Made by a program: the position numbers and the translations under genes | The notes under the pieces: model-generated | What the model was told of the DNA's origin: nothing | The model's database searches: none | What the model saw: only the letters and a program-made list of their open reading frames with translations | Source: Rhizophagus irregularis | Taxonomy: Eukaryota; Glomeromycota; Glomeromycetes; Glomerales; Glomeraceae | Assembly (NCBI RefSeq): GCF_026210795.1 | Contig: NC_089445.1 | Span: 1,178,001 to 1,242,000 of the forward strand | Direction of reading: 5' to 3' | Length of the DNA stretch: 64,000 bases | Shown: piece after piece, positions 11,083-23,590 of the stretch | Position numbering within the stretch: position 1 is the stretch's first letter | Layout of the letters: every line of letters starts with the position of its first letter

Positions 11083-13671
11083 TAAGATCAAAGTATATTC
11101 GTATTTACAGATCGATTAGATGAATAAAATGATCATTACTTTCAGGTAATGAGCATATAAATGATATAATCTATTTCTGCAATTAATGTGAGATTTAATG
11201 ATAAACTGAATTTACCAGATCCAGAATAATTTTAGGGATGATATCAGGGATTGTATTAGGAAATTTATAGTGCTTTTATAGAAGTAAAAACTTTTTCTAT
11301 CTCTTGTATTTGCTTCATTTTATTATATAATAGTTATTGCGTCAGTTACGCAAAAAGTATAATTAAACTAGTATTAAACTATAAAACTTATTATCATCTG
11401 TATATTAAATATAATTAGTTATTTTTAAAAAATCAAAAATAAGCTATAATTAAGCTATAATTAAGTTTATAATTAAGCTAAAAATTTATATGATAATATC
11501 ATCTGATTCTTTGTAAGAGCTCAGCCCACAAACTTGTATGGTTTTTAAAAATAAAATTCTAGCATTCTGATTGGACGGATTTGAACACTACATGGCTGCT
11601 ATTATTGGTTAATAATTGTGATATTAATTGTTGTAAAGCTCAATAACTTATAATTAAAGGATTGATTTTTAACTGATAAAAAAAGATATCAATTATTTAG
11701 CCATTAACAAAAAATATCAATCTGCCAAAATTAGCATGATCCTAATTTTTATTTATTTATTTTATTTTTATTTTTACTATACATTGTAAGATATGAAAAC
11801 AGTATGAATTAAAAAAAAAACATATATGAATATTGATTTATACTAGATGTACAAAATCCAACTGGACCCATCCTTTGTTAGATCAGACTGACTAGTAAAA
11901 ACATAGTCGCCACAGCAGTGGAACGAACAAAGAGACTAACGAAGAAGATTGGTAGTTCAGGCTAGAATTGCTCCTCTTTGGATGAATGGGTGTTGACTTC
12001 AGCATGATCTAATAAACTGACCAATAACTATTATTTAAACTCTACATCGCAATGACCTCATCACGTTTTCACTGTTTATATTTATCTAGTTTTTTTTGCC
12101 TCCCAAAATTATTTTTTTTCACATTCTCTTGGTCACGTGGAATAGAATTTTAATTATAAGATTGTTGGTGTTACAACGGTAAATGACACAGCATTCGGCA
12201 AGAATTTTCCCACACAGTTATGTCACGTGCCACGTGTCACTATTAAGGTTTCATAGTCGATAATAATAATAATAATGTGGATAATAATAATGTGGATGTT
12301 GAGTTTTTTATTTTAATTTACTAAAACCTACTAACAATATTCTCTAGAAGTAATGCATCTTCTATACCTTCTGAAACACCTACACCAAATTTATCGGAAG
12401 AACTACGCAATAGTTTGCCCGAAGAATCGCTTACAATATCAATAGAAATGAAGATAAAATGGCTTATCTAAAATCGATCCGAGCAGATAGAATGAAATAT
12501 CGTAAAAAAGGAGTATGATTTGATTTGTTTATAATTCGTTGCAGAGATTATCTATAGTTTTCTCGTTTTCTTGATTTTTTTTCATTTATCTAATAGACTT
12601 GAGCGATAAAATTTAAATCGTCCTTGCTGTCATCATTGGTGTGTTCGTTGGTAGCATATCATCTGAGAATGGTGTTCATCAATTGATTTCATATTGTGTT
12701 GTATAATATTATAAATATTCCACTACTATAATGAAATTTGTATTGGGTTATTACTAATAGATATCAGAAAAATACGAAAAAACCTCATTGCATAAGCTTA
12801 TTTTTGTGAAACTCTCTTTTTAAACACATGATTATTGTGATTGTGTACCGTAGGTACAGTTAATTTCCGGACTTTTACTATGAACGGTTCCGTTAAACCG
12901 ACAATGACGTTTTAAGTATATATCCATGTAAGTTGTACATAGAAATCTGTGAAGCGAATTACGAATCGAAAATTCGAGTTTAGGTCTTTCGGAGCGAATA
13001 ACCTTATAGGAGAACTTTGAAGAAGATTTCAAGCTGCAGGAGAACACAATAATTTAATGGTAACTCACGGAGCATTACGAAAAAAATCACGGAAAACCGA
13101 ATTAGGCGCAATATAAATTTTTATTGTAATTTACCGTTTTCGAATAAGAATATTTGTACATCAAGTTTGCTTTTGTAAACATTAAGTAATAGTAAGGTAA
13201 GTGAACCGAGAGGTTTCACACTTGGGGTTTTTCTATCATTCAAATTTATCGATGTTTATGTAATTATACTTTTTATATAATTAATTCGAATTCTTTCACT
13301 TTGGTAATAGAGTAAATAGATTTCGACTTCGATTTATTATATATCATATTTTCTTTAAAGTTCGAAATTCTGATGTCACGCGCGTTTAATTGTTTAATTA
13401 CGTTGGGTCTCTAATATTTGAAATCGCGAATTTAAGAAAACTTTATTAAGATTTTCGTCTTGTACACCTCATTAAAAAAATTTCAAAAGTACGAAAGTAC
13501 GACAAACCTTATCATTTTTTTTACACGAAAAAAATTCGCTCAAATTTTTATTTATTTATTATATTACACATATTACACAAAGTTATAATATAAACTAATA
13601 ATATTATTTTTTATAAACTAATATTATTATTATTATTATTATTATTATTATGTATTATGTATTATGTATTA
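11083..13671. other. Intergenic region with one coding-like scrap
   Basis: No intact gene is seen. At 12350-12521 two overlapping frames read as protein (SIPSETPTPNLSEELRNSLP, then EDKMAYLKSIRADRMKYRK), which looks like the end of a decayed gene of unknown family. A pair of CACGTG sites lies at about 12225-12237. An AT-rich block at 11410-11640 is related to 59530-59640. An ATT microsatellite sits at 13618-13652. Confidence 0.5.
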
Positions 13672-14484
13672 TTATTTCAATTTTTCTAATAAATTTTTTT
13701 TTACATCCTCCCATTCACTATCTATAATTGATAAAAAATCAGAATTTCTTTTATCAATAATTTCAGTACCATTAATAACTTTTTTAATTAAATAATGATT
13801 TCTTAAAGTTCCTTCAAATTTATAACCTAATCTTTCAGCAGATTTACGTGAATTAATATTATTAGAATGACATTTCCATGTAACTCTAAGATATTTAAGA
13901 GATTCAAATGCATATTGTAATAAAAGAAAATTTGTTTCTGTATTAGCATATGTTCGTTGAAATGATGGTATGATCCATATATGACCAATTTCAATTTTTT
14001 TATGAATTGGTTGAGTATTTAAATAACTATATAAAAAAAAAATATAATTTAATATACTTGTGTGATATTATAATGATTAGTATAGTTATAGTTTTACCCA
14101 ACAATTCCGATCTTCTTCTCAGAAACGATATCAATAATACAAAATAAAATCGTATGATTATCTCCTTTTATCCTTGGACCATTTAAAAAATTCAAAAATT
14201 CTTGGTAAGTATTAAATGGACCATACGGAAGATAATCAAAAACTTTCCTCGATTCGGGATTTACATGTGAAACCTCATACAATTCTTCTGCATGAACAGA
14301 TGGCTTTTATAATATATATATTTCATAATTAGTAATTTTTAATTATTCAAAAAACACAAAAAAAATAAAAAATAAAATTAAATATAATTGTACATACAAT
14401 TAATGGTTCAAGGCGAATCCTTTTTCCTGTTAATGTAACAGATTCTAGAATGAAATTAAAATCATAATTATCATTAACTGACAT
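13672..14484 (-). CDS. GNAT acetyltransferase (RimJ/RimL type)
   Basis: Three exons on the minus strand: 14399-14484, 14098-14303 and 13672-14026, with GT-AG introns of 71-95 bases, giving about 215 residues. The N-terminus has the RimJ/RimL-type opening TGKRIRLEPL. The middle has IVSEKKIGIVGYLN followed by IEIGHIWIIPSFQRTYANTE, matching the beta4-beta5 region and acetyl-CoA binding edge of Acetyltransf_3 proteins. Then come RVTWKCHSNNINSRKSAERL and GYKFEGTLRNHYLI, the classic motif B tail of this group. The usual bacterial relatives acetylate the N-terminal amino group of ribosomal proteins or small molecules; the substrate here is unknown. The ends agree with the family's usual length. The family call is firm, the function is not. 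Confidence 0.88.
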
Positions 14485-16219
14485 TTTTTTTCTTTCAGTT
14501 TATCTTTTATTAAAAGATATTAAGAAGATAAAAGAAAAAGTGGGGAAAAAAAAAATTTAGATGAAAATCAATAGATTATAACAAAGTTACACAAAAGGCT
14601 AACAGGATGATAAATCACTTTTTTGGGTAACTTGGTTCCGAAAATTTTTAATAATTGCGGCAATGTCCACCGAATGGATACATGTAGATTAAAAGCATTT
14701 AATATGTTTATCGTATTTTATCGATAGTACGATCTTCGCACCAATGCAGTGTAAGCATTGAATAACTCCCATTTTGTGTCACTATTTAAAAAAAAGTTAA
14801 ATCAAAAACATCGAATTAAGAGAAGTATCGTTATACAATGAACAATAATAATATTATTATTTCGAAGTACAGCAGAGAAGGAAATTCCAAGACGGAATAA
14901 AAAAAAAAGAAATGATTTTTTAAAAGAATTTATGAATTAAAAATATATTTTTTTTTTCGAAAAAAGAACAAAACAAATGTTTGATTGGATTCCGTTAATT
15001 ACCGAATTTTAAGAATTTTTCCAAGATTATATAAAGATATGATAAAAATCAATGTTGTAAAACATTGGAAGGTTTAGCCGGATTTTCAGTGTTAATGATT
15101 TATGAACCTGACCGATACATTTTGGGTCGATTCAAATTTAAGCTTATACAAATTTATTAATTTCATTAAAATTCATAAGCTTTTATTTATTACCCTAATC
15201 TTGCATAAACCTTTGTCTTTTGTGAAATAACGTACAAATTTGTGTAATATAATCATATACAATAATTACTTGATTAATATACTCGAACTGTAAAACAGCC
15301 CCCATAATTTACACAAAGTGTAAACTTTAATATAGAGAAAAAAAAAAATCCTTCTATCAAAGGATCCTAATGAGACATTTTTGCTTATCATTGTTATGAA
15401 AATGAGGGATTTAGTTTGACATACAGTTTTAAGTCAAAAACATGAGACAAAAAGTAATACATAAAAAATTAAAATACCGATTAAGAAATAATTTTAAAAT
15501 TTTAGTAACAATTTTAATTAAGTAAATCGGTAACTTTATAAATGATTGGTTTTTTAATGAAAATTATTTGATTATTTTTTGTAATACAAAAGGTTATATT
15601 GCCATTGGGAATAAATTTTTTTAAACAATTAAATTTCGAAAATAATTTATCAATCTCTCCAAAATGAGTTAAGATTTTAGGTTGGAGTTAGGGGGAGTTT
15701 TAAGTTGTGTTTCATGAATATTTGCCACGAGATATAAATTTAAATTTATTCTAACCCTTTTACAGATAGTAGAATAATAGTTTTATCCCTATTATATAAT
15801 TATTTATTATATAATTTAGAAATCAAATAACAAATAGTTTTTTATTATTATTCCCAAATATATCAAATGCGTATTACGCATATGACTTTTTGGATTACAA
15901 CTTGATTGACATTTTTGTATTTTAAAAAATAAAAAGAATCATGAAAAATTGTTGAAAATCAACAAACCATAATCTTTTTTTGGCAATTAATATCCTAAAT
16001 TTGGAAATTTTTGTCAAATGGCTCGGTTTTTCGCTTATACTACTTAGTCAAATAAGTAAACGCCCAAAGAATTCGCGTCTTCAAAGCCTAAGAAATTAGT
16101 ATGATATAAATTATTTAAGAGAGGAATCTAACATTAAAGACCTTTCACAAAAAAATCTAAAATCTCCCTAAAAAATAAAAAAATTTAACAAACAATTCTT
16201 TTTTCTTTTTTTTCAAAAA
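14485..16219. other. Intergenic, no gene seen
   Basis: AT-rich sequence with poly-A/T runs and no convincing reading frame, RNA gene or terminal repeat. The last ~150 bases are the promoter and leader of the first cupredoxin gene, with T-rich sequence just before the ATG. Confidence 0.5.
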
Positions 16220-16836
16220 ATGAATAAAGAAATTTTTACCTTCATTGTTATTTTGGCTGCTCTTGTTACTCTCATCCAATCAGCCACTATAGTTGTTGAA
16301 GTTGGTTCTGATAACAAATTACAATTTTTTCCAAATAATATTAAAGCTGTGACTGGTGATTCGGTATTTACAAATGAAACTTTACTTCTTTTCATATACT
16401 TTTAATTTGGGCTTATCAATAATTCCCTTCTTTTTTTAGGTTCTGTTCAAATTTGTATCAGGAAATCATAATGTCGTCCAATCCGATAAAGCTGATTCTT
16501 GCGAAAAATCTAATGACCCTAATGCTTGTAAGTGAGATTTTTTAAAAAGAAATCCTAATTAGTTAATAACTTTCTTTATATTAAAATTTCTTTATTTTCC
16601 TTCTTTCTTTAGTTCAATCAGAAGTCAATCCTCCTTCAAAAGAATTTACTGTTACAATAACTCAAACATCAGGAAATATCTGGTTTCACTGCAGTGTTGA
16701 TCAACATTGTGCATCTGGTATGAAAGGAGCTATCAAAGTTACAAGCAATCAAACCTCGGATGCTATTGTAATGCCAAGATCATTTATTGCTTTAAGTTTT
16801 GGTACTTTGGTTTCAAGCTTTATCTCTTGGTTGTAA
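16220..16836 (+). CDS. Secreted or GPI-anchored cupredoxin 1
   Basis: Three exons with introns near 16365-16439 and 16530-16612, giving about 155 residues. A cleavable signal peptide is clear (IFTFIVILAALVTLIQSA). The cupredoxin fold follows: VEVGSDNKLQFFPNNIKAVT, VLFKFVSGNHNVVQSD, then FHCSVDQHCASGMKG. His in GNHNVV, Cys in FHCSV, His in DQHC and Met in SGMKG give the full type-1 copper set. The C-terminus is hydrophobic after a short Ser/Thr region, as expected for a GPI attachment signal. Phytocyanin-like fungal proteins of this kind sit on the cell wall or membrane; the electron partner is unknown. A paralogue lies 1.1 kb downstream on the same strand. Confidence 0.87.
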
Positions 16837-17962
16837 AAAAAAAAAGGGGGAATTTTACAACGGAATTTCTTTATTTAATAATTTTGCATTTAACCTTTAA
16901 TTAGGATACAATTAATTAATTTATTTAATATTGTTCGTTGTTTTTAGTTTGTAAGATTTGTAGATATTTTTCTTTATTTTAATTTGCAGTATTTTGAAAT
17001 TATTTTGATTAACTTTTGAGAAATTATTTTGATTTTTTAATAAATAATAATAATAAAAGAAAATATATTTTTAATTACAATACATTTGAGAAATTATTTT
17101 GAGATAAAATTATTTTGTCATAATATGTCATAGTTGGCAGCCCCCTTTTTCTGAGCCTTTTTTTCTAAGCCTATTTCTGGGCGGACGTTTTCTTGGAATT
17201 CTAGGAATTCTCTCGTCCGAACATATGACCGACAAGAAAACTGATTGTATTAATAACATATTATTATATTAATTTTGGTCATTAGCTTCCCTTAATAAGG
17301 TAGGTTATAATCTTATTTTACTTTTTAGGAAATTTACAGCCTTGAATATTTTGTAACACTGTATCCTAAATAGCACAAACAAAGAAAATAAAATAAAATA
17401 AAATAAATTTTATTTATATAATTATTTATATTTTATTTATATATAATTAAATTAAAAAAAAAATTGAAAATAAATAAATAATAATAAAATATATAATATA
17501 ATATAATAAATATTTTTTTTTTTACACAATAATAATTAATCCTGTTGTGTTCATTTTAAATATTGTTTTGTGTTCGGCCATTTGAAACAAATTATTATTT
17601 TTTTTTTGTATACGTAATTTAAATTTAATAACGCAAACATACCGTTTAAGGAATATAGTACAAATGAAATTAATATTTGTTTCACTTTATGCATTTCTTA
17701 CATTTCCACAACAGTCAAAGAATATACTTTTCGTCCTAAGCATTTTACAATATAGTATGAAACAAAGGATTTTTTAACCAAAGAAAATTTAAATTATTTT
17801 ATTGAAAATTTTACTTATAAATACAGGCTTCTGCATCCTCTCAAAAATTCAAAAAAAAAAAGTTCTTTACATATATATAATAAATACATAAAAATAAATT
17901 TTTTTTGATAAAAAATTTTTCTTTTCACCTTTTTTTTTAAAAAAACAAATTAATCAATCAAA
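16837..17962. other. Spacer between the two cupredoxin genes
   Basis: No gene is seen. A small palindrome around GGAATTCTAGGAATTC lies near 17195 in a short GC-richer patch (17130-17235). The rest is AT-rich, with TTTATAT-type simple sequence at 17390-17520. The promoter and T-rich leader of the second gene occupy the end. Confidence 0.5.
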
Positions 17963-18620
17963 ATGAAAACTTCTTTCGCTGCTATCTTTTTCGTCGCTAG
18001 TCTTGCTTCTTTCGCTCAAGCAGCTGATGTTATGGTTAACGTTGGTAATGCCAAAGGAGAAAATGTCTTCGAACCAGCAAAGGTTATGGCCATGCCTGGT
18101 GACAATGTATGTATTTTTGCAATTTAATTAATCGGTTTTTGTTAAAAAAAAAAAATAGAAAACTAAATTTATTAATTTTATAAAATTTTCATAGGTCGTC
18201 TTTACTTGGGTTAGTGGTAAACACAGTGTTATCGAAACTGATTCATTAGTTGCCTGTGCCAAATCTGCAAAACCCAATGCTGCCAGTTCCGATGGAGCAT
18301 TCTTAGCACCAAAAACATGGAGCTGGCCCGTTCCAAAAGATGCTACTCCTAATACAAAAACATGGTTCTACTGTGGAGTTCCAGGCCATTGTACTCCCGG
18401 AACTGGTGGTATGGCTGGTACTCTTCTCATTGGTGGTGGTGATGCTGGTGGTGCTGCTCCAGCTCCAGGAGGTGGTGCTGCTCCAGCCAACGGAACTGCT
18501 AACATGCCACCAACCCCATCTGATGGTGCTGCCAAGAGCTCTGCTGTCCGAAACTATCAATCCATCGCTGCCGGAGTTGTTCTTTCAAGCATGTGCATGG
18601 CTGCCGCTTATGTCTTATAA
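17963..18620 (+). CDS. Secreted or GPI-anchored cupredoxin 2
   Basis: Two exons with one intron (about 18107-18195), giving roughly 190 residues. The signal peptide MKTSFAAIFFVASLASFAQA is followed by a phytocyanin-like domain: VNVGNAKGENVFEPAKVM, VVFTWVSGKHSVIETD, then TWFYCGVPGHCTPGTGGMAG. The type-1 copper ligands His (GKHS), Cys (FYCGV), His (PGHC) and Met (GGMAG) are all present. A Gly/Ala/Pro-rich linker (about residues 125-160) leads to a hydrophobic tail (IAAGVVLSSMCMAAAYVL), a typical GPI signal. Codon use is clearly more GC-rich than in the neighbouring genes, which suggests high expression. It is tandem to cupredoxin 1, so probably an old local duplication. Confidence 0.92.
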
Positions 18621-20058
18621 ACATAACAAAAATAAATTATTTACTTTATAATACCTTACAAATTTAATTATCACGTTCATCAAATTTATAATCTTTTTTG
18701 CATCATATAAATTAATATATAAAAAAAAATTAGATGGAGTAATGTAGATACAATGGTTTTTTTTATTACGTGATTGGATAATTATAAATCACGATATTTT
18801 ATATTTCATATATTTTCTTTGTATTTTTATAAAGATGATAATTGAATTATCATAATAAAAAAATATATCTCGAGCTTTTTTTAGCTCAAAAAAAATTTAT
18901 TTGGTCTTTTTTTTTTTATTCTTTTTGAATAAATTAAATTTATTAAATGTGTGTGTTTGCCTTAAAAAATAAACTGTGTAATATTTTTTTTTTAATAAAA
19001 AAAAACGAAATACAAAATACAAAATACAAAAAATTATACTCTAATATTTGAGCGAATTTTTTTTCATCCAATAGCAAAAAATGAAAGCCATTTTACCATT
19101 TTATTTTTTTTATGCAGTTTATCAATTATCTTGACATTTCAATAAAATACAGTGAAACGACTGAAACGTGGGGGAGTTTTTAATGCAAAAGCATGCATAA
19201 TAAAATTACAAATAAACAAAAAAAAAACATGTTTAAAACCCGATCACAAAAATACTGTATGTTATCATCATGAAAAAAAAAGGGGGGGTTTAGTTATTAT
19301 TACATTATTCTTTTTTTGTTAATTTTACTTAACCACTTTTGGGAATTTTTAGAATTTTATTACCTTAAAATAATCAATATTAATCCCTTTTGGTAAATTC
19401 ATTTTTTAAGTATGTATCTTAAAAACAATTGCCAAGAAAATTTCGTGTGAAAAAAAAAAAATCAATAGTTTCAAATAGTTTTACTTATTTTCTTTAATAA
19501 GATATATAAATACGCCATAATGCATCTTATACGGATAAATCCGTAATGATAATGTATGATAGTAAACCATGGATTTATTAAAATCAAAGTTTATCACTCA
19601 CATAAAGTTGCCCTCTATTTATGTCCTTATTTTCATGCTTCAATCATGAAATTTTTTATTTGTTCATGAAAGTTATTCTCTGTTTTCATGGCCTTTATTC
19701 CCTTTGTAATACGATTTCCCCAGCCGGCCCAGCGTAACCTGAAAAAAAAAGTCACGAAAGTGGCTGGTGGCTGATGTGATCACAAGATAAACAAAATATG
19801 ATTGGCCGAAATGTAATACTGATCACTTTATACATACCGCGAAAAAAAATAACGACAGAGACTTTGCAAATAACGACACTAACGACACAAAACGTTATAT
19901 TTGACTTAATCTACTTATTGTAAATTTAAAGAAAATACTTATTTTACGCGTAAATATAATTTTTCTAGTATTGTTTATTATTTTTTATTGTATTATTTTG
20001 ATTTTTTTTAGCATAGTATTATATTTACTAATTGATATTAAATTAATGGTTATTTAGA
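18621..20058. other. Intergenic, no gene seen
   Basis: AT-rich sequence. A cluster of TTCATGAAA-like short palindromes lies at 19620-19700 and CGAC-rich AACGACA repeats at 19845-19890. Neither matches a known element by eye. Confidence 0.45.
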
Positions 20059-20793
20059 TGGATCCTTTAACAGAAGCTTTTCAGACAATTAATGATGATA
20101 ATATTATTGCAATTTATCAAAAATATTCCAGTAACGAAAAGATGTTCGGGTTGTAAGAAAACCATTGATGAAACAGAATTCATTGTTGGAGAGAATATTC
20201 GATCCACTTGCAATATGTGTCGTTCAAGGAATAATTTGCACAAAAGTAAAGTTTAGAAAATCAACCTTTTGAAGAAGGACAGCTAATAAAATTTTCACGA
20301 ATGAATTATTATTCGCGATTGATGAGCACATAGATAATCAAGAAAACATAGAATATAATGATCAAAGAAAACAAAAATCAGTTTGAATTTACTAAAATTA
20401 TTAATATACCATTTTCCTTGGTCGATAATGTGACCACAAGACTCAATAATATTGAAGCTTGCCGTAATGATTTTGGCAACATTTCATCTGAATTCACTTC
20501 GTCTCTCCGAAATGAAATGATCCAACGTTATGCAATTACCCAAAGGCTTCATCATTCCTCTAGTAGTGAAAGTTCTTCTAGTCAATTATCTGATTGAAGA
20601 AAATAGGAGCCGTTTTAAGCGAGTTTTTAATTCGAACAAAGTGGGGGATACTATGGATTATGCGTTTGAAACTGTTAGACGTGAAATTCGTGAACTTACT
20701 GGGGAAAAGATTGGGAAGGGTACTGTGAAAAGTTTTTATTATGGTGAAGGGGACCCAAAATTTAATACAGTAATTTCAATTATGAGATGGTAG
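20059..20793 (+). pseudogene. Decayed gene with zinc-ribbon and XRE-like helix-turn-helix parts
   Basis: Several frames read as one former protein. From ATG 20059 comes MDPLTEAFQTINDDNIIAIY. One frame over is a four-Cys block RCSGCKKTIDETEFIVG ... RSTCNMCRSRNNLHK (about 20137-20250), which looks like a small zinc ribbon. Next is a helical stretch (FSLVDNVTTRLNNIEACRN, 20410-20470) with a Ser-rich end (20555-20597). Then comes a frame reading DTMDYAFETVRREIRELTG and EKIGKGTVKSFYYGEGDPKF (20650-20790), which resembles an XRE/Cro-type HTH (GKGTV...GEGDPKFNTV). The frames do not join without shifts or unusual splicing, so it is called broken. An AATAAA lies near 21030. The family is not named; a lineage-expanded regulator is plausible. 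Confidence 0.55.
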
Positions 20794-20889
20794 ATGATAA
20801 GGAAATTACTAATAGTTTAAATAATAATAATGCGAGTAGCGCAAATAATAATAACGAAAATAATATGGGGTAGTGAGAAGGAACCGCCT

Positions 20890-21619
20890 TTTACGGTCTA
20901 GGGGCAGGCGGAAAGCATGTTATTATTTCATTTCGTGCTTTATTCCTCCCTTTAAACGTGATCTACTCCAATATCTTTTATTAGCTTCATTTTTACTTAG
21001 CCGATCGGCCCTTTCTCACGTATTATTTTGCAATAAAGAATGGTTTGATTGATTTTTAAAATGTGTGCGTTTTGCAAATGTAAATATAAATCTACACATG
21101 TTATTCAGGTGATTATTACTCTCATGATAGTAAAATAAATGAATCCCGATCTATACTTTCATTTGAGAGAAATGCATGAAGCGTAAACAATCTATCAACT
21201 AAATGATTCCCGTTTTATACCTTCATCTCCAACACTGTATCTAAGACAGAATTTATTAAGTAGATAGCAAACTTAATGATAACTTAGATGGTAGGGCTCG
21301 GCAGGCTTAACGTATGTACGTTCTCAAATATAACGAAAAATAATTTGCCCCATATCTAGCGAGAAGTTTCAACGACCAAAATCGGAATTATCGTTATGTA
21401 ATAAGGCTATATGTTTATCACGAGTATACGATAAGGAAATCTTTATCGCATCAAAAAAAAAACATTATTACATTATCATGCATCAAACAGACGAGAGATC
21501 TACCTACATACTGTATATTTATATATTTAACAAACTCGATAGCCAAAATAATTTTTCTTAAAAAACATCTCTTTCGTATAATAGATATGTCATACGATGG
21601 TGAGCATTATAACTAATTC
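20890..21619. other. 3' region of the decayed gene and promoter of the next
   Basis: Looks like a 3' untranslated region (AATAAA near 21030), then AT-rich sequence before the next start codon. No gene is seen. Confidence 0.4.
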
Positions 21620-22188
21620 ATGAGGGGGTATAACAGCCAAATTTTTGAAACAAATACCTTTATTTTAATAACTTCTCCAGAAAATGATAAGGTTTTGTAT
21701 ATGTCAAAACTCTCCCGTAAAATTGAACATGGTGGCCAAAAGAATCTTCGCTTATTAGGAAAGGTTACCAAACATCATGCAATCCAAGTGAAAACAGAGA
21801 AAGGTGGTCAATATTTAATTGAACGTACATCAGATAAAGATCCTAAAGATCCTAAATCCACGGTAATTTCGAATTATTCAAATAAGAATGGAGAATGGAA
21901 ACTTAAGGAATTTTATTATCCCAAAGATGTTACGCTTGGCCAGGTCAAAAATGATGCATTTGACAAAAAAGCATATAATCTTCTGACCGCCAATTGTCAA
22001 CAAGCTACCAGAGAATCTATTAAAAAAAATTCTGCTTATTCTGCTAGTAAGTTACTTTTGTCCATTTTATCTTAAATGTTTTCAACTTTGAATATACATC
22101 TGACAATATGGTACAAATAGAAAATGATCCAAATCCAAAAGTACATACTACTCAAGCATCAACTTCAAAGCCAAAAAGAAAGAAATAA
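21620..22188 (+). CDS. Small protein, possible permuted papain-like (LRAT/NlpC-P60-like) fold
   Basis: Two exons (21620-22046 and 22121-22188) joined by a GTAAGT...AATAG intron give 164 residues. Without splicing the frame stops 9 codons into the intron. The sequence has a His motif (KHHAIQVKTEKGGQYLIERT, about residues 50-72) and a Cys motif (YNLLTANCQQATRESI, about residues 118-135). The order, H-x-A-[IV]-x-V with a following Gly and aromatic, then N-C-[QE], is that of circularly permuted papain-like enzymes such as LRAT, Hrev107 and some NlpC/P60 proteins. The C-terminus is basic and Lys-rich (KPKRKK). No signal peptide is seen. The fold is an inference from two short motifs; the substrate is unknown. 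Confidence 0.5.
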
Positions 22189-23590
22189 TCCTATTAGTAA
22201 CCAAAGTATTACATAATCATATGGTGTTTGTGTAAGTGATCTCATAGTTTAGCCTTTTTTATCAATTAAACCACTATCAGCAAAGAAACCTACCAGTGAT
22301 GAGCAAAATTAATAAAGTATCTATTAGCATGTTTTTTTACATTTGTACATATCGGGTTTTATTTTTAACAATCACTATCAAATGATTACTCTTTGATTGA
22401 TGAGTACTGTGCCATTTCTTCTGCGCAATTTTGATAAGCCTGGACAAGACTCTACCATCAAAAAAAATAATAGTTTTTCTTGCACATGAATTTTAAAGCA
22501 TGTATATCTGCCTATATTGGGCTTTATTTTTTAAATGAGTATAATTTGTACTTTTTGCCAAATATCACAGAAAATAATCGGTTAGATTATCCCAAAGGTA
22601 CTGTGTCATTTCATCTGCACAACTTTAACGAGCTTGGACAAACTAGTCTAGAGTAAGATGCTAAGGCAGAATTATATTAAGGAAAGAAATAAGAAATTTT
22701 ACTTTGGCATCCTACCATTCTAGCTCCTACCTCTATATTTTCAGAACACTCATATCTAATATTTTTTTCACATTTTTCAGAGACTGGCAGTCTCAAAAAT
22801 TTTATTTACTTCAGGTATTTAACTATTAAATGGAAAAAAAAGATGGGATGCTAAGGTAGAATTATATAAAGAATAAGTAAGAAAATGACTTTGGTACTCC
22901 ATTGACTAACCTAGCATCAGCAATCAAGAAGGACAATACCAAGTCAACTACCAAACAGACATCCAAATTTAGTACTACATGTCTTACCCTCAGCCTTCAA
23001 ATTGGTCTACAAAGCCAGATATAGAACGAAGCGACACCAGTTAGATATAATGAATTCAGCCCAGAAAGGTGATAACAGGAACAACACCAATTCAGCATTA
23101 TGTACCTTACCTTAGATGCTAAATCAGGCTCTAAATAGCCTCACAAAGACATAAAGTATACTGAAAAAAACATAAAAAAAATATCATTAAAAAAGAGCTA
23201 AAGCATCATCCACTATACAAAAAATAATCCAATATATATAAAGAGCCTGTAAACTCTTAAGAATAGCAAGAATAAACATAACCCATCTGATCAACTATAA
23301 ACCTCAAGTAATATAATGACAATTTGCAATATAGTAGAAATGAATAAAATAATCAAATAAGCCTAAGAATGAAAATGACTAATAAAGCAATTATAATAAC
23401 TAACAAGCCTAAAATAAATACAGCGCAAAATACCAAAAAAAATAAATAACACAGGAAAATAATAGCAAGAAAACAGAATAATAAAAACGAATAAGTAGGT
23501 AACATATACATAAGTAGGTAACACTATAATTATAAATAGGCAATACTGTAATATAAGTAAACAACACTCTTATAAGTGTGTTGCCTACTA
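22189..23590. other. Repeat-rich non-coding region
   Basis: No gene. Two diverged copies of a unit of about 190 bases are seen: TACTGTGCCATTTCTTCTGC (22405) against TACTGTGTCATTTCATCTGC (22598). A second pair of blocks lies at 22650-22720 and 22845-22910 (GATGCTAAGG(C/T)AGAATTATAT). A cluster of (A/T)AAGTAGGTAACA and TGTTGCCTAC motifs with a palindrome CAACACTCTTATAAGTGTGTTG-like core lies at 23490-23585. These are probably remains of old elements. Confidence 0.5.

Noticed and set aside
12832-13047. Minus-strand 71-residue frame
   Set aside because: No motif, no splice partner, and in an intergenic stretch with average composition for chance frames.
18303-18560. Minus-strand frame of 85 residues
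   Set aside because: Antisense of the second cupredoxin; the plus frame has the copper ligands and signal peptide.
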